From Emticicia sp040253585 (GTDB lineage: Bacteria; Bacteroidota; Bacteroidia; Cytophagales; Spirosomataceae), in assembly GCF_040253585.1 (NCBI RefSeq), contig NZ_JBELAU010000001.1, forward strand, positions 124,001 to 188,000: DNA of 64,000 bases. Reading direction: 5' to 3'. Below, one piece after another: positions 22,004 to 31,251 of this stretch (its first letter is position 1; each line of letters begins with the position of its first letter). The notes beneath the pieces are model-generated. The model was not told where the DNA came from, did no database searches, and saw nothing but the letters and a program-made list of their open reading frames with translations. Position numbers and translations under genes: made by a program.

Positions 22004-23995
22004 ATGAGAGATATAGTTAAAGTATTTATTATCAGTGTTTTGTCTTTTTCTGCTTTTGCTCAGGAAGATGGAGCTGTACTTTGTGCCGAGTCGAAACAGC
22101 AGTCATTTGAACGTTTGTCGAAACAGCGTTATGGGCGTATTGCTTACCCTGGCGATGATAAAATTGATGTAACTTACTATAAACTTAATCTCAATATTTC
22201 ATTTACTGATAAATCTATCAAAGGTGAAACCACGATTAATTTTAAGACAAAATCTACGATTTCAACTTGCTTTTTTGATTTAAGAAATGCCCTAAAAGTT
22301 GACTCAATAAAACTCGGTACAAAAAAGCTGGCTTTTGTGCAAGAAACCGAAAAAGTAAACGTAACCCTTGATAAACAATATACCGAAGGGCAAGCCGTAA
22401 GCTTAATTGTATTTTACCAAGGGAAGCCAAATGGTTCAGCTTTTGGTAGTTTTGTGTTTTCTACACATGGAAGTGGTAATGCACCAATAGTTTGGAGTTT
22501 GAGCGAGCCTTATGGTTCGCCCGATTGGTTTCCCTGCAAAGACTCGCCTGCCGATAAAGCCGATTCTTCAGATGTTTGGATTACGATGCCTTCGACCTTT
22601 GTGTCGGTTTCTAATGGGGTTTTGATACAAGTACTTGCTAATAAGGATAATACGAAAACCTATCAATGGAAAAATAGCTATCCGATTGCTCAATATTTGA
22701 TTTCGATTGCTTGCTCGAATTATACCGAGTATAAAAATTATTTCAAATATTCTGCTACTGATTCAATGACAATCAATCATTTTGTTTATCCTGAATCATT
22801 CACCGCAACTACTAAAACGCAACTCGATCAAACGCCTTTCATGCTCAAATTGTTTTCAGAGAAATTTGGACTTTATCCATTTATTAAAGAAAAATACGGA
22901 CACGCACAATGTGGCTTTGGCGGTGGAATGGAACACCAAACTTGCAGTTCGATGGGCAGTTATGGTAGTAGTTTGATAGCTCACGAATTGGCACATCAAT
23001 GGTTTGGCGATAAAATTACCTGCAAAAATTGGGAAAATATTTGGCTCAATGAAGGTTTTGCTACTTATAGCGAAGCCATTTATGCCGAAGCTGTTGGCGG
23101 AAAGAGTGCTTATCAGTCAACCATAAATAATAATGCCACCAGAGCGAAAAGGGCCACTGGTAGTTTGTATGTGCAAAATATTAATGATGTTTTTGGAGGG
23201 ATTTTTGAACCAAATCGTAGTTATTATAAAGGTTCGATTGTGCTACACATGCTTCGTGGTATAGTAGGTGATGATAAATTTTATCAGATTCTACAAAACT
23301 ATTTAAAGTCGAGTGTGGCTTATGGTGCAGCTACTACCGAAGATTTTCAGAAAGTAGCCGAAGAAACTACAGGACTAAAATTGGATTATTTTTTCAAGCA
23401 GTGGATCTACGGTGAAGGCTACCCAAAATACACTTATAGTTGGAATCCGAGCGAAATTTCAAAAGAATTGAAAATAACGATTGCTCAATCCACAAATACA
23501 AATCCTGTGGTGTTTTCGATGCCAGTTGATATAAAAATTCTAATGGCGAGTGGTGAAGAAATTACTTCTACGGTTTTTGTTGATAAAGTAACGCAAGAAA
23601 TTACGTTTTCTAAGCCACAAGGCGTAATTTCGCAGGTAATTTTCGACCCTGACAATAAAATATTGAAAGATGTAAGCGAAAACAAAGTTACCTCTGCAAT
23701 TACAGCAAACGAAGTCGAACAGATTTTGGTAGCGTGGAATATTTTTCCAAATCCTACTGATAATCGGAACGCCGAACCGCAAGTAGTTGTGGGTTTTGAT
23801 TTGGAAAAAAAAGCAGAAATTGAAGTCGAAGTATTCGATAAATTAGGGAGAAAACTCAAATCAGAGATGGTTGAGAATTTAATAACTGGGAATTATTCAA
23901 GACAAATTTCGTTGAGCGGATTCTCAAGCGGCATATATTTGGTGCGTTTACGCATCAATGACAAATATTTTGGAAAGACATTAATTGTTAGATAA
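22004..23995 (+). CDS. Secreted M1-family aminopeptidase with type IX sorting domain
   Basis: Zinc metallopeptidase of 663 residues from the ATG at 22004 (signal peptide ending FSAFAQ). The substrate-recognition motif GGMEH lies near 307, the zinc motif HELAHQW at about 327-333 and the third ligand in LNEGFATYSE about 20 residues on. The C-terminal 85 residues (IFPNPTDNR...GIYLVRLRINDKYFGKTLIVR) are a type A T9SS sorting domain, so the enzyme is exported through the type IX system to the cell surface or medium to trim peptides. A unit GGCCGATTT repeated twice lies just upstream. Confidence 0.93.
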   Translation: MRDIVKVFIISVLSFSAFAQEDGAVLCAESKQQSFERLSKQRYGRIAYPGDDKIDVTYYKLNLNISFTDKSIKGETTINFKTKSTISTCFFDLRNALKVDSIKLGTKKLAFVQETEKVNVTLDKQYTEGQAVSLIVFYQGKPNGSAFGSFVFSTHGSGNAPIVWSLSEPYGSPDWFPCKDSPADKADSSDVWITMPSTFVSVSNGVLIQVLANKDNTKTYQWKNSYPIAQYLISIACSNYTEYKNYFKYSATDSMTINHFVYPESFTATTKTQLDQTPFMLKLFSEKFGLYPFIKEKYGHAQCGFGGGMEHQTCSSMGSYGSSLIAHELAHQWFGDKITCKNWENIWLNEGFATYSEAIYAEAVGGKSAYQSTINNNATRAKRATGSLYVQNINDVFGGIFEPNRSYYKGSIVLHMLRGIVGDDKFYQILQNYLKSSVAYGAATTEDFQKVAEETTGLKLDYFFKQWIYGEGYPKYTYSWNPSEISKELKITIAQSTNTNPVVFSMPVDIKILMASGEEITSTVFVDKVTQEITFSKPQGVISQVIFDPDNKILKDVSENKVTSAITANEVEQILVAWNIFPNPTDNRNAEPQVVVGFDLEKKAEIEVEVFDKLGRKLKSEMVENLITGNYSRQISLSGFSSGIYLVRLRINDKYFGKTLIVR

Positions 23996-24088
23996 AAAAT
24001 CGACGTTCCGATGTTTTGAAGTTCCGAATAGAACAACCGCATCGGGAGTCCGATTTCAAGTTGTTTTGTAGATTGTTCATACCAACCG

Positions 24089-24107
24089 AACAACTTAGAA
24101 AGTTGTT
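24089..24107. repeat. Dispersed hairpin (AACAACTTAGAAAGTTGTT)
   Basis: Palindrome AACAACTTAGAAAGTTGTT just before the nucleotidyltransferase start. With its flank GTAGAACAA on the other strand it matches the hairpins at 12787 and 45642. The DNA at 24004-24088 holds further related half-sites (TAGAACAACC, AAGTTGTTT). Confidence 0.6.
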
Positions 24108-24116
24108 CTACTTCAA

Positions 24117-24962
24117 ATGAAATTATTGATACTGGCGGGCGGGATGTCATCTCGCATGAAAAAAAACTTAGAAGGTAATTCTAACCTTGATTCAAAATTG
24201 ATTGAACAAGCCAATACTTTACCAAAGTCGATGATTGGACTTGGCAAAGATGGCCGCCCATTTCTGGACTATGTATTATATAATGCGTCAGTGGCGGGAG
24301 TGAAAGAAGTGGTGCTTTTGCTTAATCCAAAAGATACTGTTTCGCAGCCTCACTATGAAAAACTGATGCAGGAAGGTACAAGCTGGGGTTTGCAAATTGG
24401 CTTTGCTCGCCAACATATTCCTGAAGGCCGTGAGAAACCACTCGGTACAACCGATGCCATTGAGCAAGCTCTCAATCAGTTTCCTGCTTGGAAAAGTAGC
24501 CGATTTATTGTTTGTAATGGTGATAACTTGTATCCAGTAAAAGCCTTTGAATTATTGCTTGATGAAACTTATCCAAACGCCATGCTTGATTGGGACACCG
24601 ATGGATATGATGAACCAAGAGTAAGAAATTGTGCTATTATCAAGAAAGATTCGGAAGGATATTTGATTGATTTGCTCGAAAAACCAAACGACGAAGAATG
24701 GGCAGAAATCACGCAAACAATGCCAAGAATTGGTATTAGTTGGAATATTTTTGCCTTCACAAGTGCCGACTTGATACCTTTTTTAGAGAAAACACTACTT
24801 CATCCAGTTAGAAATGAAAAAGAAATTCCTGTAACCGTGCGTATGTGGGCTAATGAAAATCCGAAAGGCATTTATACCATACAAATTGCCGATGTATTGC
24901 CCGACCTTACGAGCAAACATGATATTGCTGAGGTGCAAGCTTTGTTGAATTATGAAATTTGA
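24117..24962 (+). CDS. Sugar nucleotidyltransferase family protein
   Basis: Cytoplasmic NTP_transferase-fold protein of 281 residues. It begins LLILAGGMSSRMKK (2-15), the nucleotide-binding loop, and has FIVCNGDNLYPV with the metal-binding aspartate near 142. A DYVLYNASVAGVKEVVLLLNP segment is typical of NDP-sugar pyrophosphorylases. The sequence does not show whether glucose-1-phosphate, mannose-1-phosphate or another sugar is used. It is a single gene and ends in a strong hairpin. Confidence 0.85.
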   Translation: MKLLILAGGMSSRMKKNLEGNSNLDSKLIEQANTLPKSMIGLGKDGRPFLDYVLYNASVAGVKEVVLLLNPKDTVSQPHYEKLMQEGTSWGLQIGFARQHIPEGREKPLGTTDAIEQALNQFPAWKSSRFIVCNGDNLYPVKAFELLLDETYPNAMLDWDTDGYDEPRVRNCAIIKKDSEGYLIDLLEKPNDEEWAEITQTMPRIGISWNIFAFTSADLIPFLEKTLLHPVRNEKEIPVTVRMWANENPKGIYTIQIADVLPDLTSKHDIAEVQALLNYEI

Positions 24963-24969
24963 GTTTGAG

Positions 24970-25016
24970 AACGTCGGCAAGCAGTTCCACTGTGGGCTTT
25001 AAGCCTTGCCGACGTT
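24970..25016. terminator. Bidirectional hairpin terminator
   Basis: Perfect 12-base stem AACGTCGGCAAG / CTTGCCGACGTT with a 23-base loop between two convergent genes. Confidence 0.65.
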
Positions 25017-25035
25017 AATTTTAATCGGATATTTT

Positions 25036-26280
25036 TCAATCAGTCGAAATAATTTCCTTTGTAGGGTCAATAAAAAACCAAAGAGCAGATGCTACAATCA
25101 AACAGCCAGCAATCAAGAACAACGGATAATTGAAATTACCAGTTTGCTGTACGATTGTACCGAAAATAATTGTGATAAAAAATCCTCCCATTTGTCCTGC
25201 AAAATTCATTGCACCCGTCACTGTTCCCGAATTTCGTTTACCAATATCTACACAAACTGCAAAAGCTACGGGTAAAGTTAAGTCTTTCAGAAATACACAA
25301 AGTGCCAGTAAATAACCAGCCAGTTCATTATTTCCAGTCAGTCCAGCACCTAAAAAGCAAATGCTTGAAGAGCCTAAACCCGCCACACCAACGATTCTAC
25401 GGCCAAGTTTTAGTCCCAATTTTTTGCTCAGAATATCGCTTGCAAAACCACCAACTACACAGCCAATTGCACCTAAGAAATAGGATAGAGAAACAAAGTT
25501 TTTGGCTTGTTCTTCACTCATGTGACGACCTTCTTGAAAGTATGTTGATGACCAATTGGTGAAGAAATATGATGCATAAAAGAACAAGTGGCACATCAGC
25601 ATCAGTATCCAAACATTGGGGTTTCTGACGATGGTTTGCCAGCTAATTTTGTGGCTAACGGGTGCTTGTCGGCGAGCAGATTCGATTTCTTCAATTTCTT
25701 TTGGGGTGATTCCTTTATGCTCAGCAGGATTATCACGAAACCACCAATACCAAACTACTGCCCACAAAGAGCCTACAAATCCGAGTATAAAAAAGGCATA
25801 ACGCCAGCCAACTGCATGAACCAAAGGTATTACCAAAAGCGGGGTCAATGCTCCACCGATGCGGCCAGCCGCCCAAATAACTGACTGAGCCCTTCCGACT
25901 TCAACAGCTGGAAACCAGCGAGAAATAACGATTGAAGCATTTGGGTATGCTCCTGCTTCGCCAATTCCAAATAAAAATCTGACTATCAATAAATAGATAA
26001 ATCCGAAAGCGGTACCCGTGAGAGCCGTAAAACCTGACCACCAAAGCACTACACGAGTGAGGATTTTACGTGGGCCGATGCGGTCGCCGAGAATACCTGT
26101 TGGTAGCTCAAAAAGTGCATAAGCTAATGAAAAAGCCCCCAAAATATAACCAAAAGACTGATTGTCGAGGTGTAAGTCGGCTTTTACGTATTTGCTTACT
26201 ACATTCATGCAAACACGGTCGAGGAAAGTAATGATTGAAAGCAGAAATAATAAGAAAAGAACTCGGTGGCGAATTTTCAT
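25036..26280 (-). CDS. MFS transporter, anion:cation symporter (hexuronate/glucarate) type
   Basis: Twelve-helix major facilitator of 414 residues. The ACS-family look is clear: ITFLDRVCMNVVSKYVKADL near the N-terminus, GDRIGPRKILTRVVLWWSGFT between helices 2 and 3, and FLFGIGEAGAYPNASIVISRWFP in helix 4-5, a hallmark of hexuronate, glucarate and related sugar-acid importers. It would sit in the inner membrane. No sugar-acid catabolic genes are adjacent, so the substrate stays open. Confidence 0.88.
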   Translation of the reverse strand: MKIRHRVLFLLFLLSIITFLDRVCMNVVSKYVKADLHLDNQSFGYILGAFSLAYALFELPTGILGDRIGPRKILTRVVLWWSGFTALTGTAFGFIYLLIVRFLFGIGEAGAYPNASIVISRWFPAVEVGRAQSVIWAAGRIGGALTPLLVIPLVHAVGWRYAFFILGFVGSLWAVVWYWWFRDNPAEHKGITPKEIEEIESARRQAPVSHKISWQTIVRNPNVWILMLMCHLFFYASYFFTNWSSTYFQEGRHMSEEQAKNFVSLSYFLGAIGCVVGGFASDILSKKLGLKLGRRIVGVAGLGSSSICFLGAGLTGNNELAGYLLALCVFLKDLTLPVAFAVCVDIGKRNSGTVTGAMNFAGQMGGFFITIIFGTIVQQTGNFNYPLFLIAGCLIVASALWFFIDPTKEIISTD

Positions 26281-26565
26281 GAGGTTTAGGGAATTCAGGC
26301 TTTAGGTTTTCATTTCCCAAATGTATAAAATATACAGCAGAAAAGCTCTTTTGGTACAGAGTAAATAGAACCAATTTTGAAGTGGCAGTCCTGCAACAAA
26401 GTTTATGGCACTGAAAAATTGCTGCTATGAGTTCTTATTAATCGGTAATATTATATTTTGGTGTTTTTTTATAGAAAAAAATGTGTCCGCTTAAAAAGTA
26501 AATTTATTTACGAGTGCTATTGATTTCTTATTGAGCGGATATATTTCTTAGAATTATGATAAAAA
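26281..26565. other. AT-rich intergenic stretch without a gene
   Basis: No reading frame, hairpin or promoter that I can support was seen. A weak inverted pair TCCGCT (26486) and AGCGGA (26534) may be a leftover end of the dead insertion sequence that follows. Confidence 0.4.
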
Positions 26566-27161
26566 ATGCTGTTTTTTATTAATTTTTACTTTTTTAGTGG
26601 CATGATTTTTCCGCTAAGCATAGAAGAAAGAATTAAGATCACTCATAAATGTGCTTTTGAGAATATCATAAAATTTATAAGAATTGAGACATTAATCGTA
26701 CATGTTTCGTGGCTCAATCAACCGTATTTTTTCAAACACTGGAATGAAGATACGATATGAATTTTTATACCCGACTCAAAAAAACTGTAACACCATCTTT
26801 CAAGAAAAGCACAAGATTAACTCTATGCACAAATATATTTTGGACCATTGGATAAGTTGGTTTCCTAATTTACCCAGTTATGAAACCTTTGTGAGTTGAT
26901 TAAATCGAATTTCGAGTATTTTTCCAAATCGGTCGGTCCGAAAAATTCTCAAATAATCACACCAATTAAAGATAAAAAAAGTGTTTCAATGGTTCTTAAA
27001 CAGTTTGACCAAGCATTTAATGACTTGTTTTCAACGGCTGTTTCATCAATAAGACAACCTGTCGAATCTTTTTTAATTGGTTACAACAAGTAACAAATAT
27101 TCGAATCGCATCCAAAGTACGTTCAAATAATGGACTAATTATACATGTGTACGGAAAATAA
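26566..27161 (+). pseudogene. Degenerate DDE-type transposase remnant
   Basis: Conceptual translation in shifting frames recovers pieces of one transposase. HKYILDHWISWFPNLPSYE is followed by an in-frame stop and then LNRISSIFP. In another frame, IKDKKSVSMVLKQFD continues to SSIRQPVES, and after a further one-base shift NWLQQVTNIRIASKVRSNNG runs to IIHVYGK and a TAA at 27159-27161. The central catalytic part is missing. The IRQPVES..NW.....I..ASKVRS tail is familiar from DDE transposases of Bacteroidota and cyanobacteria; the exact IS family is uncertain. The left end is poorly defined. Confidence 0.65.
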
Positions 27162-27197
27162 CTTTAAATACAGTACTTGAATTGGATTCTAATAAAA

Positions 27198-27221
27198 AAA
27201 GCTGCCTTTTCTGGCAGCTTT
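27198..27221 (-). terminator. Intrinsic terminator of the S41 peptidase gene
   Basis: Stem AAAGCTGCC / GGCAGCTTT with a 6-base loop and a run of A upstream, which reads as U on the minus strand. It is 20 bases after the stop codon. Confidence 0.8.
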
Positions 27222-27241
27222 AATTTCATTGTTGATATATT

Positions 27242-28672
27242 TTACTTAGGTAAAGTCACAAACATATCTTTGCGATTATCAGCAGGATTATCAGAAATAT
27301 GTTCTTCTAAAATCGCTGACTTATCCATTGTTCTATATGAGCGATTGGCTGTAACCGATGCCTCAGCAGGAACAACAACGCCAGTAATTACTTCTAAGGC
27401 TTTTTTGAGCAAAGTCTCGCTTTCATCGCCCCATGGCTTGAAAGGATATACATTATCAGAAACAATATAGTCAGGTGTGAAACCAGTTTTTGTACCATAA
27501 GCCGACTCACCCTTTGAATTCACTGTACGCAATACGATCGGTTGCATTCCCCAAGTCCAGCGAGCTGGTTTAGTTTCATCCGAAATCGTTATCGAACCTA
27601 CATTTTTCCCATAAGTGTTTTGTCCAACAATGATTACATCCATGTATGGGCGTAAGCTATTGATAACCAATTCACTGGCTGATGCAGTGCCATTTGATGT
27701 AAGTACAAATAAGCGACTTAAATTCAAGTTATTTGGTTGATTACTAAATTTCGTTGGTGTAGCTACTGATGGATATTTAGCTTTAATTGTGGCGTTCCAT
27801 TCGTCTTGATGAATGACGTTATTGGTGTTGAGATTTTTCACCACTAACGAAGAAATCAAATCGGCGGATGAAATTCTGCCTCCACCGTTGGTACGTAAAT
27901 CTAAAACCAACTCATTGACACCAGCCGCCTTGAATTGCCCAAAAACTTGCTTTAATTGGTCATCATAAGTCTCTAAAAACTGCGTATAAACTAAATACCC
28001 AATCTTTTTATTCCCTTTTTCGATGACTTTCGAAAATTGAATAGGGTTATTTTGCACCACACCTTTAGTGGCTGTAATAGTTTTGCCTGATAGTACATAA
28101 CTACCGTTTTTGAGTTCGCCCAAACCAAAAGTTGCAGTTTCGTTATTAGCAATCAAAGTAGCAAAGTTTGTACCATTGATTTGTGTACCGTTGATGGTCA
28201 GAATAATATCGCCACGTTTCAGTCCAGCTTTTTCGGCAGGGCTTCCCAAAATCACGTTTGAAATAAAGAAAGCTACGTTTGTTTGTGTATTATCTAAATA
28301 AACGGCTGTACGAGAAAACCCAAAAGAAGTACTAATCCCACTCAACGAAGCAGTTAGGTCAGTAATATTTTCACGAATCCACGAAAAACGGTCAGTATTT
28401 GGGTAATCGTTGAGTAGTGAATAAAAATAATGTGATTTTATATCGGCTTCGCCATCTTTTCCCGTTACTAAGGTCAAATCAGTTTTGTCTTTGGCTGGCA
28501 TTTTATCCGACCATAAATACCACTCTTTCATTTGGTCATAGACCCAACTATTGGCCGCAGCATTTGGGCTATTGACAGTAGCTGTAGTAGTTGGCTCAAC
28601 TGTATCTTTTTTACAGGAAAAAGCTCCAACTACTAAAAATAACAATAGAAACTTATTCAATTTGGTTTTCAT
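27242..28672 (-). CDS. S41-family (C-terminal processing) peptidase, lipoprotein
   Basis: Serine protease of 476 residues anchored through Cys20 (lipobox VGAFSC). A PDZ domain at about 115-200 (VILGSPAEKAGLKRGDIILTINGTQ) precedes the tail-specific protease domain with LVLDLRTNGGGRISSADLI. The probable nucleophile is in TSNGTASASELV, with a lysine general base in NTYGKNVGS. These enzymes clip exported proteins at their C-termini in the periplasm or at the surface. It is a single gene with its own terminator. Confidence 0.9.
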   Translation of the reverse strand: MKTKLNKFLLLFLVVGAFSCKKDTVEPTTTATVNSPNAAANSWVYDQMKEWYLWSDKMPAKDKTDLTLVTGKDGEADIKSHYFYSLLNDYPNTDRFSWIRENITDLTASLSGISTSFGFSRTAVYLDNTQTNVAFFISNVILGSPAEKAGLKRGDIILTINGTQINGTNFATLIANNETATFGLGELKNGSYVLSGKTITATKGVVQNNPIQFSKVIEKGNKKIGYLVYTQFLETYDDQLKQVFGQFKAAGVNELVLDLRTNGGGRISSADLISSLVVKNLNTNNVIHQDEWNATIKAKYPSVATPTKFSNQPNNLNLSRLFVLTSNGTASASELVINSLRPYMDVIIVGQNTYGKNVGSITISDETKPARWTWGMQPIVLRTVNSKGESAYGTKTGFTPDYIVSDNVYPFKPWGDESETLLKKALEVITGVVVPAEASVTANRSYRTMDKSAILEEHISDNPADNRKDMFVTLPK

Positions 28673-28762
28673 ATACTGTTAGTTATTTGTTGATTTTAAA
28701 GACGTAAACTATAAACGATAGGTTGCGAGGAATGTTATGACGTATATTCTTACAACAATAAA

Positions 28763-29635
28763 TTAATTTCTGAAAATCTCTTCTAAATTAACTTTTACAT
28801 TTTTCACGATACTATCAAGCTGTAAATCATTGTTATCGGTGCCAAATGGGTCTTCTATTTCCTCGGCAATCATTTCTATACCTGCAAAAGCATAAAATAC
28901 CAATGTTACGATAGGTGCTGCCCAATATTTAAACTCCAATACAAAGCCCAAAGGCATCGTGAAAACATACAAAAATATCATTTTTTTGATAAATATATTG
29001 TATGATGATGGAATCGGCGTATTTCTAATTCGCTCACAAGCCCCCAAATTATCGGTAAATGAACTCAATTCGTTGTTTAAAATTAATAACTGCTCGGCAT
29101 TGATGATACCCGATTTATACAAACGATTGATTTCCAAATAAATAGCTTGTCCGATTCTATTAGGAGTGTGTTTATAATCTACGTAAAAAGCCTCATCATA
29201 GTTGCTTACGTACTCCAAATGTTTATGGTTTACATTTCCACGAAGATGGTCTTTTACGGCATGGATATAATTTCCAATTAAAACCCTGAAAATTTCTCGA
29301 TTTTCAGGACCTTTGGGCAGTATAGCATTGAGTTTTAAGGCAAGATTTCGAGAATTATTCGTGAAACTTCCCCAAATTTTGCGTCCTTCCCACCAACGGT
29401 CATAAGAGCTATTAGTTCGAAAAACCAATAACAACGAAAGCACAAAACCCACTAAAGAGTGAATAGCTAATGGATTTTTGAGAGGCATAAAATGCAAAAC
29501 CTCATTTTCGAGATAAGAAACAAAAAATGTATAAACCATTACGCCAGCCATTGCGGGTAAAAGTTTACGAAAAGTGTCGGCCTTGTGGAAATAGAAAATG
29601 AGTTTCCACCAATCTTTCGGATTATAACTAAACAT
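28763..29635 (-). CDS. Bestrophin-family (UPF0187) channel
   Basis: Inner-membrane protein of 290 residues, the usual size for bacterial bestrophins, which form pentameric ion channels. The family signature VFRTNSSYDRWWEGRKIWG is present near residue 75, with hydrophobic helices around 28-45, 58-74 and two near 215-255 (IFLYVFTMPLGFVLEF, PIVTLVFYAFAGIEMIAEEIEDPFG). The last segment is the conserved E-x-E-x-x-DPFG end. It stands alone; whether it passes cations or anions is unknown. Confidence 0.92.
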   Translation of the reverse strand: MFSYNPKDWWKLIFYFHKADTFRKLLPAMAGVMVYTFFVSYLENEVLHFMPLKNPLAIHSLVGFVLSLLLVFRTNSSYDRWWEGRKIWGSFTNNSRNLALKLNAILPKGPENREIFRVLIGNYIHAVKDHLRGNVNHKHLEYVSNYDEAFYVDYKHTPNRIGQAIYLEINRLYKSGIINAEQLLILNNELSSFTDNLGACERIRNTPIPSSYNIFIKKMIFLYVFTMPLGFVLEFKYWAAPIVTLVFYAFAGIEMIAEEIEDPFGTDNNDLQLDSIVKNVKVNLEEIFRN

Positions 29636-29684
29636 CTGGCTTTGGAAAAGTGCTTTTAGTTGGTTTTTATTTGTTTTTAAGCAA

Positions 29685-29692
29685 CAAAGATA
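29685..29692 (-). promoter_or_regulatory. -7 promoter box of the bestrophin gene
   Basis: The minus strand reads TATCTTTG, an exact match to TAnnTTTG, 50 bases before the ATG. No convincing -33 box is seen. Confidence 0.45.
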
Positions 29693-29832
29693 AAGTTTTT
29701 ATAATTTCTTTTGATAGATAAAATATTCATTGCATAATTGTGAAATCTAACACCGTTCGCTTTGTGTAACATAAATAAAATAGTTATGTTGAAACAGCGA
29801 TTTGGCATAATTTGACTGAATAAAATTATAGA

Positions 29833-30273
29833 ATGACTATCGAATTCGGAAAAACGCCACCCGAAAAGCTTTCAGAAGTAATGGCATTACTTACGTTAGC
29901 AAATTTACCAGTAAATGATATTGGTGAAAATGTAGAATTGTTTGCCTTAGAAACAAATGAACAAATAATAGCTACGGCAGGTTTGGAAATAAATGGTCTG
30001 ATTGGACTTCTACGTTCGGTTAGTGTACTTGATTCTCAAAAAGGGAAAGGTTTTGGGCTTTTGATTGTTAGTAATTTAGAAAAATATGCCAAAAATCAAG
30101 GCATAAAAGAACTTTATTTACTAACAACAACCGCCAAAGAATTTTTTGAGAAAAAGCTCAACTACAAAGTTATTGAACGAACCGATGCTCCAACCGAAAT
30201 TCAGAACAGTAAACAATTTACTTCGGTTTGTCCATCATCGGCAGTTATTATGAAAAAAGTTATACAATCCTAA
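29833..30273 (+). CDS. arsN2: GNAT acetyltransferase of the ArsN2 type
   Basis: Protein of 146 residues. It has the GNAT acetyl-CoA loop GLLRSVSVLDSQKGKGFGLLIV (about 59-79) and then the stretch ELYLLTTTAKEFFEKKLNYKVIER and FTSVCPSSAVIMKK, which closely follow the family named ArsN2 because it is often found in arsenic-resistance operons. No ars genes are near, so the substrate is uncertain; related ArsN1 enzymes acetylate phosphinothricin-like arsenicals. The name rests on recall of the family pattern. Confidence 0.8.
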   Translation: MTIEFGKTPPEKLSEVMALLTLANLPVNDIGENVELFALETNEQIIATAGLEINGLIGLLRSVSVLDSQKGKGFGLLIVSNLEKYAKNQGIKELYLLTTTAKEFFEKKLNYKVIERTDAPTEIQNSKQFTSVCPSSAVIMKKVIQS

Positions 30274-30401
30274 TAGTCAATAGTTTAATTTTGAAGAGAG
30301 AATATTTCTCAGCAGATTCATTTATTATTCAATAAAATTTCAGCAAAAATTAAGTTTATTTTCAGCAATGCTTGTATATTCGTGCCAAAACCATCGAAAA
30401 T

Positions 30402-30914
30402 ATGATTAAAACCCTCTACGTAATTCGTCATGCCACTGCTGAAGATGGTGGAAACTCTCCGATGTTTCGTGATTTTGACAGAGATTTAACCTCAACTGGT
30501 ATCATTGAGTCGGCACGAATGGGGAAGTTTTTGGCTTCAAAAGGTATTAAATTCGACCTTATCGTAAGTAGTGCAGCCGAACGAGCCAAAGCTACCGCCA
30601 AGATTTTTGCCGAACAACTTCACTACGATGCTGATGCTATTGTTATTGACGATACGATTTATGGAGGTGGCCCTCGTAGTTATTTATCGGCCGTAAATCA
30701 ATTAGATGAGTCGGTGAATGTAGTTGCAATTTTTGGTCATAATCCAGATGTTACGTTTTTTTCTGAATACCTTACTCGTGCTGATGTTGGTGGCTCAATG
30801 GATAAAGCAGGGGTGATTATCTTAGAATTTGAAGACATCAAATGGGCAGAAGTATCAAGCAAAATGGCTAAGTTTTTGGGGTATCATACTCCACAAACTA
30901 TCAGTCATTCATAA
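30402..30914 (+). CDS. sixA: SixA-type phosphohistidine phosphatase
   Basis: Histidine phosphatase (phosphoglycerate-mutase-like fold) of 170 residues from the ATG at 30402. The catalytic RH is Arg9-His10 in LYVIRHATAED, and the second histidine is in IFGHNPDVT (near 108). VSSAAERAKATAKIF supplies the second arginine region. SixA removes phosphate from histidines in phosphorelay or PTS proteins. A longer upstream reading from 30372 is rejected because family members start at MxKxLYxxRHA. It is not adjacent to a kinase gene. Confidence 0.87.
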   Translation: MIKTLYVIRHATAEDGGNSPMFRDFDRDLTSTGIIESARMGKFLASKGIKFDLIVSSAAERAKATAKIFAEQLHYDADAIVIDDTIYGGGPRSYLSAVNQLDESVNVVAIFGHNPDVTFFSEYLTRADVGGSMDKAGVIILEFEDIKWAEVSSKMAKFLGYHTPQTISHS

Positions 30915-30976
30915 ATTTGTAAAAACTCTTTTGGGCGATTAATCGTTATGTTAGAGTTTAGAAAATAGTATTTATT

Positions 30977-31129
30977 ATGTCACAAAATAACTCTACCAAT
31001 CGGAATCGAAGCTTATTCCGAATCATTTTTCTCATATTTTTGGCAATAGTCTTATATTTTTTATATGATTTGTCTCGCCAAACTACTGCACCGTGGAAAA
31101 AGAAAAAGAATATAGAAAGGTCATTTTAG
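30977..31129 (+). CDS. Small single-pass membrane protein
   Basis: A short gene of 50 residues: a polar start MSQNNSTNRNRS, one hydrophobic helix (about 14-30, LFRIIFLIFLAIVLYFLYD) and a strongly basic tail WKKKKNIERSF. It lies 62 bases after sixA and is followed at once by an intrinsic terminator, which supports it being expressed, possibly with sixA. No family is recognised. Confidence 0.6.
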   Translation: MSQNNSTNRNRSLFRIIFLIFLAIVLYFLYDLSRQTTAPWKKKKNIERSF

Positions 31130-31130
31130 A

Positions 31131-31152
31131 AGGGCGTATTCAAATACGCCCT
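31131..31152 (+). terminator. Intrinsic terminator
   Basis: Stem AGGGCGTAT / ATACGCCCT with a 4-base loop and a six-T run (31152-31157). It starts two bases after the stop of the small membrane protein gene. Confidence 0.85.
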
Positions 31153-31251
31153 TTTTTATGGACAAAAAAAAGCAGTAATGCTCTATCTATGAGAAAATTA
31201 CTGCTTGACCCCAAAAACTCCAAAAAACCATGACTCCGAGAAGTCATGTCA

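Noticed and set aside
26702..27093. Two adjacent small plus-strand reading frames as real genes
   Set aside because: Their translations join into fragments of one transposase with frame changes, so they are remnants.
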